From Episyrphus balteatus (Eukaryota > Arthropoda > Insecta > Diptera > Syrphidae), in the NCBI RefSeq assembly GCF_945859705.1, contig NC_079134.1, positions 41,802,576-41,866,575 of the forward strand: a stretch of 64,000 nucleotides of DNA. Direction: 5' to 3'. Below the pieces are notes generated by a model that was not told the origin of the DNA, did no database searches, and worked only from the letters and a program-made list of their open reading frames with translations. The translations under genes and the position numbers were made by a program. Of the stretch, positions 36,795 through 47,752 are shown one piece after another; position 1 is the first letter of the stretch, and each line of letters opens with the position of its first letter.

Positions 36795-37126
36795 TCAATG
36801 TCTTTGTGAACAATCGGGAACGTAAATTATAGTACCTCCATCTAATCTTGGCTTCAATGGGCATCGACGAGCCTGGCGTGCAATTCTCTTTGATAAAATT
36901 GGATCCATTTCATGAAATCCCAATATCTGTGAGACAATTTACTATTATCATTAAAATTAGCTCTTTAAAAATATTCGTTTTTAGTTAATTATACCTCTGG
37001 AAGACTCATGTCAGGATTTCCATCTGTTAAAACATTTTCTGCTTTATCGACGCCGTCCATCATTGTTGGCAGTCCATAAGCCAAAGATAGAATTACAAAA
37101 GTAAGTATAACTTTAAAAAGCTTCAT
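36795..37126 (-). CDS. P2: small secreted two-cysteine peptide precursor
   Basis: Minus strand, exons 37126-36995 and 36926-36795 with a 68-bp phase-0 intron (GTATAA...CACAG); 87 residues, the longest of the family. Signal peptide MKLFKVILTFVILSLAYG, then an acidic pro-segment of about 40 residues. Basic sites are SKR at 56-58 and ARQARR at 60-65. The mature core after Arg65 begins CPLKP, has DGG at 73-75 and ends VPDC followed by SQRH; Cys66 and Cys83 are 16 residues apart, as in P1. It is divergent from P3 across a shared upstream region of about 2.2 kb. The role is not recognised. Confidence 0.8.
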
Positions 37127-37153
37127 ATTGATTCTAGCCAAATTTTAAATTAG

Positions 37154-37202
37154 AACTGTGTTTCGGTTTACTAAATACAACTTGCTTTTATAGAAAATTT
37201 AT
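37154..37202 (-). promoter_or_regulatory. Core promoter of P2
   Basis: TATAAAA (complement of 37196-37202) and CACAGTT initiator with A near 37157. A copy of this TATA segment (CTTGCTTTTATAGACAACTA) survives at about 42735 in the duplicated unit, where no P2-like gene is found. Confidence 0.6.
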
Positions 37203-37674
37203 TGTTGTTTATTGTTGTTGATTTATAAATTCTTACTATCTAATTTTTCATTTGAATTATTCTATTTTTTTTTTACTCATTGATGGATTTTCTCAGAATA
37301 AGACAACTGATAGTATTAACAATTAATCTCTTTTAATTAGCTAGAGTGCGACTTATTTTGTGGTTTTAAGATGACCTGGCGATAAAAACCCTTGTTATAT
37401 AGAGTTTTATGGCAAACTGTCTGGCGTGATTTCTTAATAAGTTCGCAAACCAGAAATTTTTGAATGAAAACAACTTTAACAGCTCAAAGGTTATCTTTGT
37501 GTGCAACGGTGGGGGTATAATGACGTTTTTGTTCAATACCTAGCTTACCTATATTTGTAGTACTCTTAGTTAACTGGAAAATCTTTATGGGAATCACCTA
37601 CGCCTGCAATATAATTTTAGCAACGTCTTTAAAGTAAAACTTACAAAAATTGCATTATCAATATAAGTAATACC

Positions 37675-39117
37675 ATCAGTATCAGTATCAGTATCAGTAT
37701 CAGTATCAGTATCAGTATCAGTATCAGTATCAGTATCAGTATCAGTATCAGTATCAGTATCAGTATAAATATCAGTATCAGTATCAGTATCAGTATCAGT
37801 ATCAGTATCAGTATCAGTATCAGTATCAGTATCAGTATCAGTATCAGTATCAGTATCAGTATCAATATCAGTATCAGTATCAGTATCAGTATCAGTATCA
37901 GTATCAGTATCAGTATCAGTATCAGTATCAGTATCAGTATCAGTATCAGTATCAGTATCAGTATCAGTATCAGTATCAGTATCAGTATCAGTATCAGTAT
38001 CAGTATCAGTATCAGTATCAGTATCAGTATCAGTATCAGTATCAGTATCAGTATCAGTATCAGTATCAGTATCAGTATCAGTATCAGTATCAGTATCAGT
38101 ATCAGTATCAGTATCAGTATCAGTATCAGTATCAGTATCAGTATCAGTATCAGTATCAGTATCAGTATCAGTATCAGTATCAGTATCAGTATCAGTATCA
38201 GTATCAGTATCAGTATCAGTATAAATATCAGTATCAGTATCAGTATCAGTATCAGTATCAGTATCAGTATCAGTATCAGTATCAGTATCAGTATCAGTAT
38301 CAGTATCAGTATCAGTATCAGTATCAGTATCAGTATCAGTATCAGTATCAGTATCAGTATCAGTATCAGTATCAGTATCAGTATCAGTATCAGTATCAGT
38401 ATCAGTATCAGTATCAGTATCAGTATCAGTATCAGTATCAGTATCAGTATCAGTATCAGTATCAGTATCAGTATCAGTATCAGTATCAGTATCAGTATCA
38501 GTATCAGTATCAGTATCAGTATCAGTATCAGTATCAGTATCAGTATCAGTATCAGTATCAGTATCAGTATCAGTATCAGTATCAGTATCAGTATCAGTAT
38601 CAGTATCAGTATCAGTATCAGTATCAGTATCAGTATCAGTATCAGTATCAGTATCAGTATCAGTATCAGTATCAGTATCAGTATCAGTATCAGTATCAGT
38701 ATCAGTATCAGTATCAGTATCAGTATCAGTATCAGTATCAGTATCAGTATCAGTATCAGTATCAGTATCAGTATCAGTATCAGTATCAGTATCAGTATCA
38801 GTATCAGTATCAGTATCAGTATCAGTATCAGTATGAGTATGAGTATGAGTATGAGTATGAGTATGAGTATGAGTATGAGTATGAGTATGAGTATGAGTAT
38901 GAGTATGAGTATGAGTATGAGTATGAGTATGAGTATGAGTATGAGTATGAGTATGAGTATGAGTATGAGTATGAGTATGAGTATGAGTATGAGTATGAGT
39001 ATGAGTATGAGTATGAGTATGAGTATGAGTATGAGTATGAGTATGAGTATGAGTATGAGTATGAGTATGAGTATGAGTATGAGTATGAGTATCAGTATCA
39101 GTATCAGTATCAGTATC
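37675..39117. repeat. Hexamer satellite (ATCAGT)n, about 240 units
   Basis: About 1.44 kb of a 6-bp unit. Rare variants are 'ataaat' near 37765 and 38221 and 'atcaat' at 37861. Between 38835 and 39092 the unit switches to GAGTAT (about 43 copies) and then back. It lies about 210 bases before the P3 start and about 550 bases upstream of P2, so it is within their shared upstream region. Open frames across it encode only dipeptide repeats and are not genes. Confidence 0.95.
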
Positions 39118-39288
39118 ATAACTTTTTCTGATTTCTCCTCATTTCTTAAGAAGCTCTCTAAATGGAAGATCACAATTCGACAGAACTTTTTCAGTTTTCA
39201 AATTCTGGTGAAATGCATTTGCATCACAAAAAGTTGTAAGGTACATTGCACGATGTTACACAAACAAAAAAAAACAATATATCTCGTC

Positions 39289-39334
39289 TATAAAAGCCCT
39301 ATGAGCTGTGACCCAGCCAAATGAAATTCAGTTG
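39289..39334 (+). promoter_or_regulatory. Core promoter of P3
   Basis: TATAAAAG at 39289 and TTCAGTTG with A at 39330. The leader to the ATG is about 35 bases and nearly identical to that of P4. Compared with P4, the segment just upstream (near 39188-39205) lacks about 20 bases that include TTATCAG. Confidence 0.65.
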
Positions 39335-39364
39335 TAGTTGTTTATTCATCGAATCAATATCACC

Positions 39365-39638
39365 ATGCTACTTCTTAAATACTTTTTAACTTTTGCACTG
39401 ATAACTTTGGCCTTTGGTCGACCATCAGTAGTGGATACAAAATCAGTGATCCCCTCTGAATCAATTGATGGGACATTTCAGGAGGTTTGTATACATTTTA
39501 AACATTCATTGAATTGAGCTTATCAATATTTTCTTACAGCCTTCTGGTTTAGATGAAACTGATACGAGAAGATTTAAAAGACAATATCCATGTCCGTTGA
39601 GGCCTGTAATTGCAAATTGGAATTGCTATGCTACCTAA
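39365..39638 (+). CDS. P3: peptide precursor with frameshifted mature end
   Basis: Exons 39365-39484 and 39540-39638, 55-bp phase-0 intron (GTTTGT...TTACAG), 72 residues. Residues 1-62 match P4 closely: signal MLLLKYFLTFALITLAFG, pro-segment, RFKR cleavage site at 51-54, then QYPCPLRP. After Val63 a net 5-bp deletion relative to P4 shifts the frame, so the end becomes IANWNCYAT and stops early at 39636-39638. The two cysteines are then 10 instead of 17 residues apart and the family end is lost. It may be a decaying copy or a new variant; the DNA downstream of the stop still matches the P4 coding sequence. Confidence 0.6.
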
Positions 39639-40999
39639 GTGTGACTAAAAATTTTCAAGTTAGAAAAAGTGGCTTTTTAGACATAGATTCAATCGAATTT
39701 TGAGACTTTGAACTTTTGTATTTGTATAAAATAAAAAAATCAGTTTGGTTGTGAGAAATTGGGTTTAAGCCTTTTAAATATATATCTCTATCGATCCATG
39801 AAATAAAAACTGCCAGTGCCTCTGCGCGCAAGGTCAAATGACTCTTTGACTGGAGTAATGGTTAATTGAAAGAAGGTGCAAAAAGGACAATTTTTACACT
39901 GAAAAAAAATAACAAATTTTGATTTTTAGGAGATTGGTAAAGTTTTTTTGTCATAATTTTTGATCGTTTACTGAAAAAGAAATCACTTCACACAGCATTT
40001 TATACCTATTTGTTGTTACTTTTGAAAAATATTTGTATAGATTTAACTAAGCATGTAGCTTTTTTAGTTGCTTATATGGCAAACCAAAGAAATCAATGAT
40101 TTTTACACTTGACAAAATACTTGTATGTTGTGGTGTTGAAGGTGAAATGCAGCAAATCAACTTAAGCTTCGACAGGAATGTTAAATGGACTACATTCAAT
40201 CAAGTAAAAATTCAAAGTCAAATAAATAATATTTCAGGCACAGCACAATGCCCACACCAGTGGATTTACTTTTTCTAAATTATAAATTAAAAAGGTCACT
40301 GTGGTGTATGTGTACTTTTTTTTTTGTGAGGTGAATAAAAACTAATGCTTCCTACTAAGCGTAGGATAGTAAATATAAATATTGGGCTATCCTGGGCTAA
40401 CCTTCGGCAAAAAAACCTTTAACTAACTATTTTTTCACAGCAAAAAAATAGCAATTTTTTCGGTTTCTGATATGAAAAAAACAGTTTTTTGTTGTATCTT
40501 TTGAAAAAATAGTGGAATAAGAAAACAAAAATTGGGCTATCCTGGGCTAAAGTTAAGCAAACGAACCACAATGCAAAACTAACAATTTTTACACTAAATA
40601 CAAAAACTTTATTTTTTGTGAAAAAAAAATTCCGTTATAATTTTAGAACTATAGAATTGATCATACCGGATGGTATGCGGTGGCGGTCAAGTCAAAAATT
40701 ATCATGGGTAAGAAAAAAAGAATGCCCTTTAAAAATAAATATCTGAGCAATAAAAAAAGACATTAACATTTTTTTAATTTTCTAAGCGTTTTTTTTTTAA
40801 TCATCGCTAAAGGGTTTCAATTTTGCAGATAGAGAGTTACTGTAGAACAAGTTTATTCTTTGAATATACCCAAAAATAGGGTGCCTTTTGTTTAGCCTTT
40901 TTTACTTTGATTTCTGTTGTTTCGTTTTTGACACAGTTTTTTTTTTATTAGTTCGCCATCCTTTATTTGGGTTTTCGTTTACTTCGTATTTCGATCATT
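39639..40999. other. Unit A downstream region, no gene
   Basis: Contains AATAAA near 39729 (P3 3' end) and duplicated spacer. A segment at 40096-40278 encodes a short frame also present, with differences, at 45300-45447. The shared residues include CCG(V/F)EGEM(Q/K)QINLS, but the frame is short and flanked by repeats, so I treat it as non-coding or an old element. Confidence 0.45.
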
Positions 41000-41997
41000 T
41001 CGCCCAAATCGAACAGGGCAGAAAAAATCGAATGCCTTGTTCGATTTCACTAGTCAAAAAGTTTTTTTTTATAGAAATCAAAGTATATTTTTGTAATGGT
41101 TTTTTGTGCGCTGAGCTCGAATCTGAAGTCATAAAAATTCTTTCACATCACGTTTTTGACATATTACCATGCCAAAAATCAGAAAAATAGTATTTGCGAC
41201 GTTCAAAATTCAATATCTCAAAAACTTTGCACGTTAGAGCTATTCTAGTGCTTGATTCAAATTAAAAAGGTCAATGACCATTAGAAAAGTATAATTTGGT
41301 TTCTATGGAAAATTATTTATCGCCAATATTACTGTCATTTACGGAAAAATCAATCTTAAAAATCATTTTTTTGTTTTTTTCAATTTTTCTCAATATTTTC
41401 TAAAACAAAAGTATAGTTTTTCCACACAATCTTTAAAAAACGGTTTTAAGCTAAATAATTGCATTCCAAACTTTTCAAAAATCAAAAACTTTTTCGGTAA
41501 CTTTTTTTATTGAAAAATAAGCTATTTTTTCAAATTAAATTCGTCAAAAATTCAAAAATTAATTTTTTGCTCAAAAAACATTTTTAATAGATAGAAAACA
41601 TAACAAAGTAATTTTTAACCAAGTTTTGTTAAAATCCAACTATTTTTGTAAAAGATAAAAATAAAAAATCAAAAAATCGTATTTTTGCATTTTTTTCAAT
41701 ATTTTTGAGGTTATAGAAAAAAATTGTGTAGGTAAAAGTTGTAGACATTTATACTACCTACAACTTTTGCATTTGACTTTTTTCGATAGGACGTCTAATT
41801 TTGACAGAAATCGTAAAAAACCATGATTTTTGACACCCACCCCACTTTTTCGCCCACCCACCCCCTTTCCCCCAATTTTTTTGTGGGCAATTTATTTTTC
41901 CCCTTTCATATACCATTTATCCTAAATTTTCCCACCACCCTTTTGCTGCTAATAATTTTTTCAACTTTTGCCTTCTGAAAACCGGATTGGCACTGGT
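41000..41997. mobile_element. F2 foldback element, right part
   Basis: Matches about the right two-thirds of 24557-25984, including the axis region (CATTTACGGAAAAATCAATC) and the end GGATTGGCACTGGTC. The left arm is missing. The insertion is specific to unit A. Confidence 0.7.
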
Positions 41998-42727
41998 CTA
42001 CAACTATAACTTCGCCTTGTGTCTTCTTGATTTTTATTTATTTCGCATTTTCATTACAAGTCCAATGAGTTGTTTCGTCAAGGTTCATTTCGCTTTTAGT
42101 TTATTTTGGCATCTGGTTATTCCGTCTTCAGTTTTGTGGATTGTTTTGGGTTTTGAAGACTTTTGGATTAAAGTCAAGCAAATCCTTATAATATAACAGA
42201 TCTGTTACCTTAATTTTTAAAATTAATAGGCACTCAAAATGACGCGAATTATTCGCCACCATTTGTTTCGCCATTTTTTTGTGGATGTTAATAGCCTAAG
42301 GGCGTTAAAATTCGCGCGAAACAAATGGTGGAAAAAATATAAAAAGTCCAAGTGAACTAAAGGCTACTTAATTCCAAAACGAGATAATGAAAAAAACGAA
42401 GTAGTCAAAACTAAAAACGAAGTCATAAGAAAACGGAGTATAAGTTTGTCGAAATAAGGAAAAATGAAATAAATAAAAAACTAAACAATACAAATACGAA
42501 ACAATAAAATAGCGAATCGACTTAGACGGAACAACCAAAAATCATCCCCCGAAATAATTTTATCTCATCCCTGTATATCTTAAACAAAACCCTTAATTTT
42601 TAAGACCTTAAAACATCCAACCTATAGAGAAGTGGACTAGACCCATTATTCTGAACGCCTCATATATAATTTATATATACAAGTTTCTTTACAGAATAAT
42701 TTCTCGTGGGGTCTCAGCATCCCCGGA
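41998..42727. other. End of unit A and junction with unit B
   Basis: Non-coding. The closing block near 42595 (ACCCTTAATTTTTAAGACC) matches 47297-47315. About 120 bases (42606-42727) separate it from unit B and are not shared, marking the duplication junction. Confidence 0.5.
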
Positions 42728-42832
42728 GCACAACAAATACAACTTGCTTTTATAGACAACTATATGTTGTTTATTGTTGTCGCTTTATAAATTCTTATTA
42801 TCTATATTTTTCTTTTGAATTATACTATTTTT

Positions 42833-42950
42833 ACTTGCGATATAGGTACTGTAGGGCAAGTTTAGGATTCGTAAAAAAAATCGAACTCGAGATAACAATT
42901 TTACATGACATTACGATGATGGAGAATGCCAAAAAAGTGGGTCCGGCAAT

Positions 42951-43019
<69 letters not shown>

Positions 43020-43848
43020 CTCTATCTGGAGCTGCAGCCTAAACGAGTGAAGTGATTTTCTTCAAACTTGGTAGTTAGCAGTTTTTGGTGATTCCCTAGA
43101 GGGGAAATTGAAATTTTTTTTTATGACCAAAACTAACGGTACCTGCCATATAACGGAAATAGAAAAGTTAATTTTTTTCAAAAACGGCTATAACGATTTT
43201 GATTAAAATTTTTGTGTGTAATACTACACATAAGGGCCAACTTTTTAAATAAAAAAAATATTTTTTGTACCGTTATTAACGGTACCTGTCATAGAACGGT
43301 TTTTTTCGTTTCTGAATATCTCGTACAAAATAAACCCGATTTAAATGAAAATTTTTATACAAAAGTGTGTAAGTAAAGATAATATTAAAATTTTCAAAAA
43401 ACGCATTTTTGGTTTTTTAAAAAATATTTCAAAATTTTTTTTTGAAAAATCAATTTTTTGAAAACGGATCAATGAAAAATTTTGAAATTTAGTTCTTATG
43501 TGTAAATTAATTATTTCTTCAAAATGGCATACCAACTTTTTTTTGAAAAATGTTAAAAAAATTTTATATATAAAAAATTATTTTTTTAAAAAACGGCTCC
43601 TACAATTTTCAAAATTTTTTTTCTAAAAATACCTTTTTATACGAGAAATAAAATGGCATATTTGTTTTTTTTTTTAAGATATTTTAAAACGGAGTTTTAT
43701 TAATTATAAAAACAGATTTAATTTTTTTATACTACTTATGAAATTTCTTCAAAATATCGAATTTTAAATTTCTTGAATAAAAAGCTTTAACATTATAGTT
43801 ACTTTAAGCATAAGAGCAAGTACGTGCGACCCCAGTCGTGCAATTTAT
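42833..43848 (+). mobile_element. R1 element with a known empty site
   Basis: About 1.02 kb from ACTTGCGATATAGGTACTG to GTCGTGCAATTTA. Unit A reads straight from TTCTATTTTTTTTTT to ACTCATTGATGG, so this insertion and its limits are supported by the paralogous empty site at 37260-37276. The element has no clear terminal inverted repeats; it inserted into a T run. It contains (TCTG)n at 42951-43020 and no coding frame. Class not assigned. Confidence 0.75.
42951..43020 (+). repeat. (TCTG)n microsatellite in R1
   Basis: About 16 tetranucleotide units with one late substitution (CCGTC). Shorter versions occur at the same place in the other R1 copies. Confidence 0.9.
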
Positions 43849-44140
43849 TTTTTTTGGACTCATTGATGGATTTTCTCAGAATAGCATCAGTTCAGTATCA
43901 GTATCAGTAATCAGTATTCAGTAATCAGTATCTTTTGATTTTAGAACACTTTATAACTTTTTTTCTGATTTCTCTTCATTTCTCAAGAAGCTCTCTACAA
44001 GGCAGATCACAATTCGACAGAACTTTATTTAATTAAAAGCTTGTTTTATCAGTTTCCAAATTCTGAAGAAATTCAACTGCATCGCAAGAGGTTGTAAAGT
44101 ACATTGCAAGACGTTACAAAAAAAAACAATAAATCCCGTC

Positions 44141-44187
44141 TATAAAAGCCCTGTGAGCTGTGACCCAGCGAAATAAAATTCAGTTGT
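44141..44187 (+). promoter_or_regulatory. Core promoter of P4
   Basis: TATAAAAG at 44141 and TTCAGTTG with A near 44182. TTATCAG, a GATA-type match, lies about 90 bases upstream near 44048 and is absent from the P3 promoter. Confidence 0.65.
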
Positions 44188-44216
44188 GGTTGTTTATTCA
44201 TTGAATCAATATCACC

Positions 44217-44509
44217 ATGTTACTTCTTAAATACTTTTTAACTTTTGCACTGATAACTTTGGCCTTTGGTCGACCATCAGTATTGGATACAAAATCAGTG
44301 ATTTCCTCTGAATCGCTTGAAGATATATTTCAGGAGGTTTGTATACATTTTAAACATTCATTGAATTCATTGAGCTTATCAATATTTTCTTACAGCCTTC
44401 TGGTTTAGATGAAACTGATACGAGAAGATATAAAAGACAATATCCATGTCCATTAAGGCCTGTAGTTGTACCTGGTCTTGGAATTGCTATGCTTCCAAAG
44501 TGTGACTAA
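44217..44509 (+). CDS. P4: small secreted two-cysteine peptide precursor
   Basis: Exons 44217-44336 and 44396-44509, 59-bp phase-0 intron (GTTTGT...TTACAG), 77 residues. Signal MLLLKYFLTFALITLAFG, pro-segment to about residue 50, RYKR cleavage at 51-54, and a 23-residue mature part starting QYPCPLRP and ending MLPKCD. Cys58 and Cys76 are 17 apart with PGLG in the middle, the hairpin layout of the family. It is the intact sister of P3 in the duplicated unit. AATAAA-like signals follow within 80 bases. Function not recognised. Confidence 0.85.
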
Positions 44510-44601
44510 GAATTTCCAAGTTCGAATAAATTGCTTTTTAGACATCGATTCAATTAATTTTTGAAACTTTGAACTTTTGTACTTGTATAAAATTAAAAAA
44601 T

Positions 44602-45003
44602 CAGTTTGTTTGATGTTTCAATGTAGAAATAATCTACATACTCGTAGATGATTATACAAATTTATGTACGAGTAGGTTCTCTTATTTCGAGAACTTATTT
44701 GAGAGTACAAAATATGAGTGCCCCAACGTTGACCATAACAACGAATGGCTTATACATGTCATGGGAAAGTATGGATTTGGCAATTGCAGTGATAACGGTG
44801 AAAGGCTTGATTTGTAGATTTTTGCAGCACAAGATGTTTCACAAAATAAGCTGGGTGTCAAGGGGCGGAAAAGCACTTTGCAACCATTTAAACGATAGAA
44901 AATATTATAAGGAAGACATTGTTTGTTTATTTTTTGGTCTACAACATACTGGATGTAAGATATTCGTTTAAAAGCAAAATATCCCAAAAAATGATCAGGT
45001 GGT
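44602..45003. other. Insertion specific to unit B, open on both strands
   Basis: Unit A runs directly from AAAAAATCAGTTTGG to GTGAGAAATTGGG; here about 400 bases intervene, flanked by the near-repeats AAAAAATCAG and AAAAAATGATCAG. It holds a 107-codon plus frame (44648-44971) and a 101-codon minus frame (44987-44682), long for this AT-rich DNA. The composition is also less AT-rich. I recognise neither product. A captured gene fragment is possible. Confidence 0.4.
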
Positions 45004-46214
45004 AAGAAATTTCGTTTTAAGCCTTTTAAATAAACCTCTATTGATCCATGAATTTAAAACTAGACTGGAAAAATGGTTAGTTGAGAGAAATTGTAAAAAA
45101 GACAGTTTTTATACTGAAAAAAAAAATTATTTTTAAGAGGTTGGTAATTTGATAAATGTTTTTTGTCATAATTTTTGAACTAGGGAACGAGTACTGAAAA
45201 AGAAATCACTTCACACGCCATTTTATATTTGTTGTTATATTTTGATAAATGTTTGAAATAGATTTTACTAAGCATGTAGCTTTTCTAGGTTCTGAAAAAC
45301 CAAAAAAATCAATGATTTTTACACTTCTTGAAAAAATATTTGTATGTTGTGGTTTTGAAGGTGAAATGAAGCAAATCAACTTAAGCCTCACCAGGAATGT
45401 TATATGGACTACATTCAATCTTTCTACATTCACTTTTTCTAAATTATAAAATAAAAGGGTCACTGTGGTGTATGCGTACTATTTTTTTTTTTTTTGTTGT
45501 GAGGTAAATAAAAACTAATGCTTCTATAATTTCTAAACGTAGGATAGTGAAAATAAATGTTGGGCCTTTGGGCTATCCTGGGCTAACATTGGGCAAACAA
45601 ACCACGGTTTTTTCACAAGAAAAAACAAATCACAATTTTTTCGGTTCCTGATATGAAAAAATGTTTTTTGTTGTAAATGTGCAAAACCAACAATTTGTAC
45701 ACTGAATGTAATTCCGGTACAACTTTAGAACTAAGAGTGGGCTAGCGAAAACAAATCATGGAATATACTGACCTAACCTTGGACAATCGACAACCGGGCA
45801 GGTTTGAAAAAATAAATAAGCATTTGGGGTAGCCAACTTCACATAGCCCATCGAGTTTTATAACAAATGAAAGGTCTCTTTAAGCTTTATCCATAAATGA
45901 AACCCAAGCGTTTATTTTAGATCTGGTTGCTGAGTTATAAGAGGCATTCAGAATAATAACACTGTTCGGCAACGAAAAAAGAGCTTAAACCAAACCATAC
46001 TTTTCTAAAGGATTTTTGTATGCTGATTCAAAATTTCACTGGCACTCCACGTTTTCGAAATATTTGAATTTTAACAGGTCAAAAACGCGTTTTTTTGGTA
46101 CTTTTGGCGTTGAATTTAATCACCGTTAAATTTTTTTTGCAAAACTACTTTTTTCTAGAAGATATTTGATATAGAAGTGTGTGATATGATATTATTTCTG
46201 TTTAAGACCTAGTA
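45004..46214. other. Unit B spacer
   Basis: Duplicated spacer matching 39750-40560 in unit A (GGTCACTGTGGTGTATG near 45460; GGGCTATCCTGGGCTAA near 45570), then unit-specific DNA. No gene recognised. Confidence 0.45.
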
Positions 46215-46707
46215 ACAACAATTATTTAAAAAGTTCTTCTTAATTTTGTGTGCTTGATAGAGCCGTTCTTTTTTGGATTTTATATTGCTAATATTAATTG
46301 ATGGAGGTTCTCCAATATGATTTACCAGATATAATCCAGGATATTTCACTGATTCAATTAGCTACTTAATATTACGAACAAGATGACGCTCCAGCCCACT
46401 AAGGACACGAATTTTAAGATTGGCTGATGAAGATTACGGTTATCATTGGATGGGAAGAAATGGACCTGTTCAATGATTTGCAATCTCTCCAAAAACTGCA
46501 AAATATTGGCTTTTTTTATGAACAAGAGTGAAAAGCGTTACTTATTTGACATCAATAGCACTTCTTGTGGAACAAGAAGAATGTTTTCTCTGAATCATCA
46601 TTAAAAAAGGGACAATAAATAGAATAAATTAATATCCCCAATAAAATCCAAAAAACGGGCTCTATTAAGCACACGAAATCAAGGAGCACACTTTAAATAA
46701 TTGTTGT
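46215..46707 (+). mobile_element. Tc1/mariner-like remnant with transposase scrap
   Basis: Inverted ends ACAACAATTATTTAAA and TTTAAATAATTGTTGT, with further pairing of the block GTGTGCTTGATAGAGCCG. Between 46378 and 46520 a broken frame reads QDDAPAH, then DWL, then DEDYGYHWMGRNGPV, then (after a stop) SPKT: a decayed DDE catalytic segment of the insect mariner-like type (known pattern QDxAPxH...WIGRxGP...RSPDLTP). Stops and frameshifts make it inactive; it is an internally deleted copy. Confidence 0.65.
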
Positions 46708-47449
46708 ACACAGAAATAAACTTAAACTACAAAAATAAATCTTTTAATTCGTAACCATTTTTGACTAAAGCAAACAAACACATTTTTTTGAGATTTTACC
46801 TGTTGCAGGTTTTCCTAAATATCATAAAATCTATGAGTTTTCTGGCAAACTTGTAATTAACATTTTTGTTCATTATTGTTTAATTCATAAGAATAAATTT
46901 ATAAAACACTATATTTATAATACATTTATCGAAGAAATTCGGCCCCAAAGTCAAAATTATCATGGGTAAGAAAAAAATAATTCCATTTAAAAATTAATAT
47001 CTGAGTAATTAAAAAAGATATTAACATTTTTTAAATGCAGGTACTAAGAATAGCATTTCTTCTAAAAATCAAGACATTAATGAAGTTTTTAATATAAATA
47101 TTAACGGAGTTACTAACCTTAACATGAGTAAAGGCATACCAAAGTAAGCGTTTTCTTAAATCATCGTTAAAGGGTATCAACTTTGCAGATAGAGAGTTAC
47201 TGTAGAGCAATTTTTTTCTTAGAATATACCCAAGAATCATCCCTCAAAATCTTCTTATCTCATCCCGGTATACCCTGTATAAGAAAAAACAAAACCCTTA
47301 ATTTTTAAGACCTCAAAATTTGTTCAGTTTTTTTTTTATTTTGACGCTAGATGGCGCCCCAATAGGGTAAAAGTATTTTTTTATTTGAAATAGGTTTATG
47401 TTGACTTATGAGGTCATTTTTTGTTTAAATGCAGCTTTAGAGGAAATAT
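46708..47449. other. End of unit B and spacer
   Basis: Matches unit A near 46930-47330 (AAATTATCATGGGTAAG, ATAGAGAGTTACTGTAGA). No gene. A small minus-strand frame at 47031-47240 covers a unit-B-specific insertion and has no recognised product. Confidence 0.45.
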
Positions 47450-47637
47450 TTGGTTCTTGTCAACAATAAACACCCGTTTTCAAAAAGGTATAAAATAAAC
47501 CATCTTTCTAGGATAAGGGATTTAGTCAGGACATGCATGTTTTGTTTTGGGGTTGATAATAAACGATTCAATTATAAAATCCACCAAAAATATATTGAAT
47601 TTATACACGCTTTTAGTGGTTGCGATACCACATCATA
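47450..47637 (+). pseudogene. Possible transposon protein fragment (HAFSGCDTTS)
   Basis: A 62-codon frame ends in FIHAFSGCDTTS followed at once by a stop. AF(T/S)GCDTTS is a motif I associate with a widespread protein family of probable transposon origin, but I cannot confirm this. No start context, no neighbouring exon; if real it is a remnant. Confidence 0.3.
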
Positions 47638-47752
47638 AAAATAAAACCAATAAAAAAACAATAATTCTAAGACTTTTGAAAACAAATTTAAAACAAGTTG
47701 TATTTATTTACCCATCACATAATTAACACAAATCCTTAAAATTTTTCTCATC

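Larger units (their letters stand above)
37176..42605. repeat. Tandem segmental duplication, unit A
   Basis: Shares an ordered series of blocks with 42728-47330: the P2 promoter segment, CTCATTGATGGATTTTCTCA, a CAGTAT-type repeat, the P3/P4 gene, a downstream segment with ATGTTGTGGTGTTGAAGG, GGGCTATCCTGGGCTAA, AAATTATCATGGGTAAG, ATAGAGAGTTACTGTAGA, and a closing block near CCCTTAATTTTTAAGACC. Unit-specific material is the expanded satellite and the F2 fragment with its flanks. Confidence 0.75.
42728..47330. repeat. Tandem segmental duplication, unit B
   Basis: Begins inside the promoter of a P2-like gene whose coding part is absent and ends near 47330. Specific to this unit: an R1 insertion at 42833-43848, an insertion at about 44602-45003, and a mariner-like remnant at 46215-46707. 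Only a handful of degenerate CAGTAT repeats are present (43893-43935). Confidence 0.75.

Noticed and set aside
37589..37598. GGGAATCACC as a kappa-B site for P2/P3
   Set aside because: One position departs from the consensus and it is not kept in the duplicated unit, so support is too weak.
37641..39324. Very long open frames (about 510 and 163 codons) across the hexamer array
   Set aside because: They encode only dipeptide repeats dictated by the 6-bp unit; no flanking gene structure.
40096..45449. Shared short frames with EGEM(Q/K)QINLS as a conserved gene
   Set aside because: Similarity is explained by the recent segmental duplication; lengths and ends differ and no start or splice sites agree.
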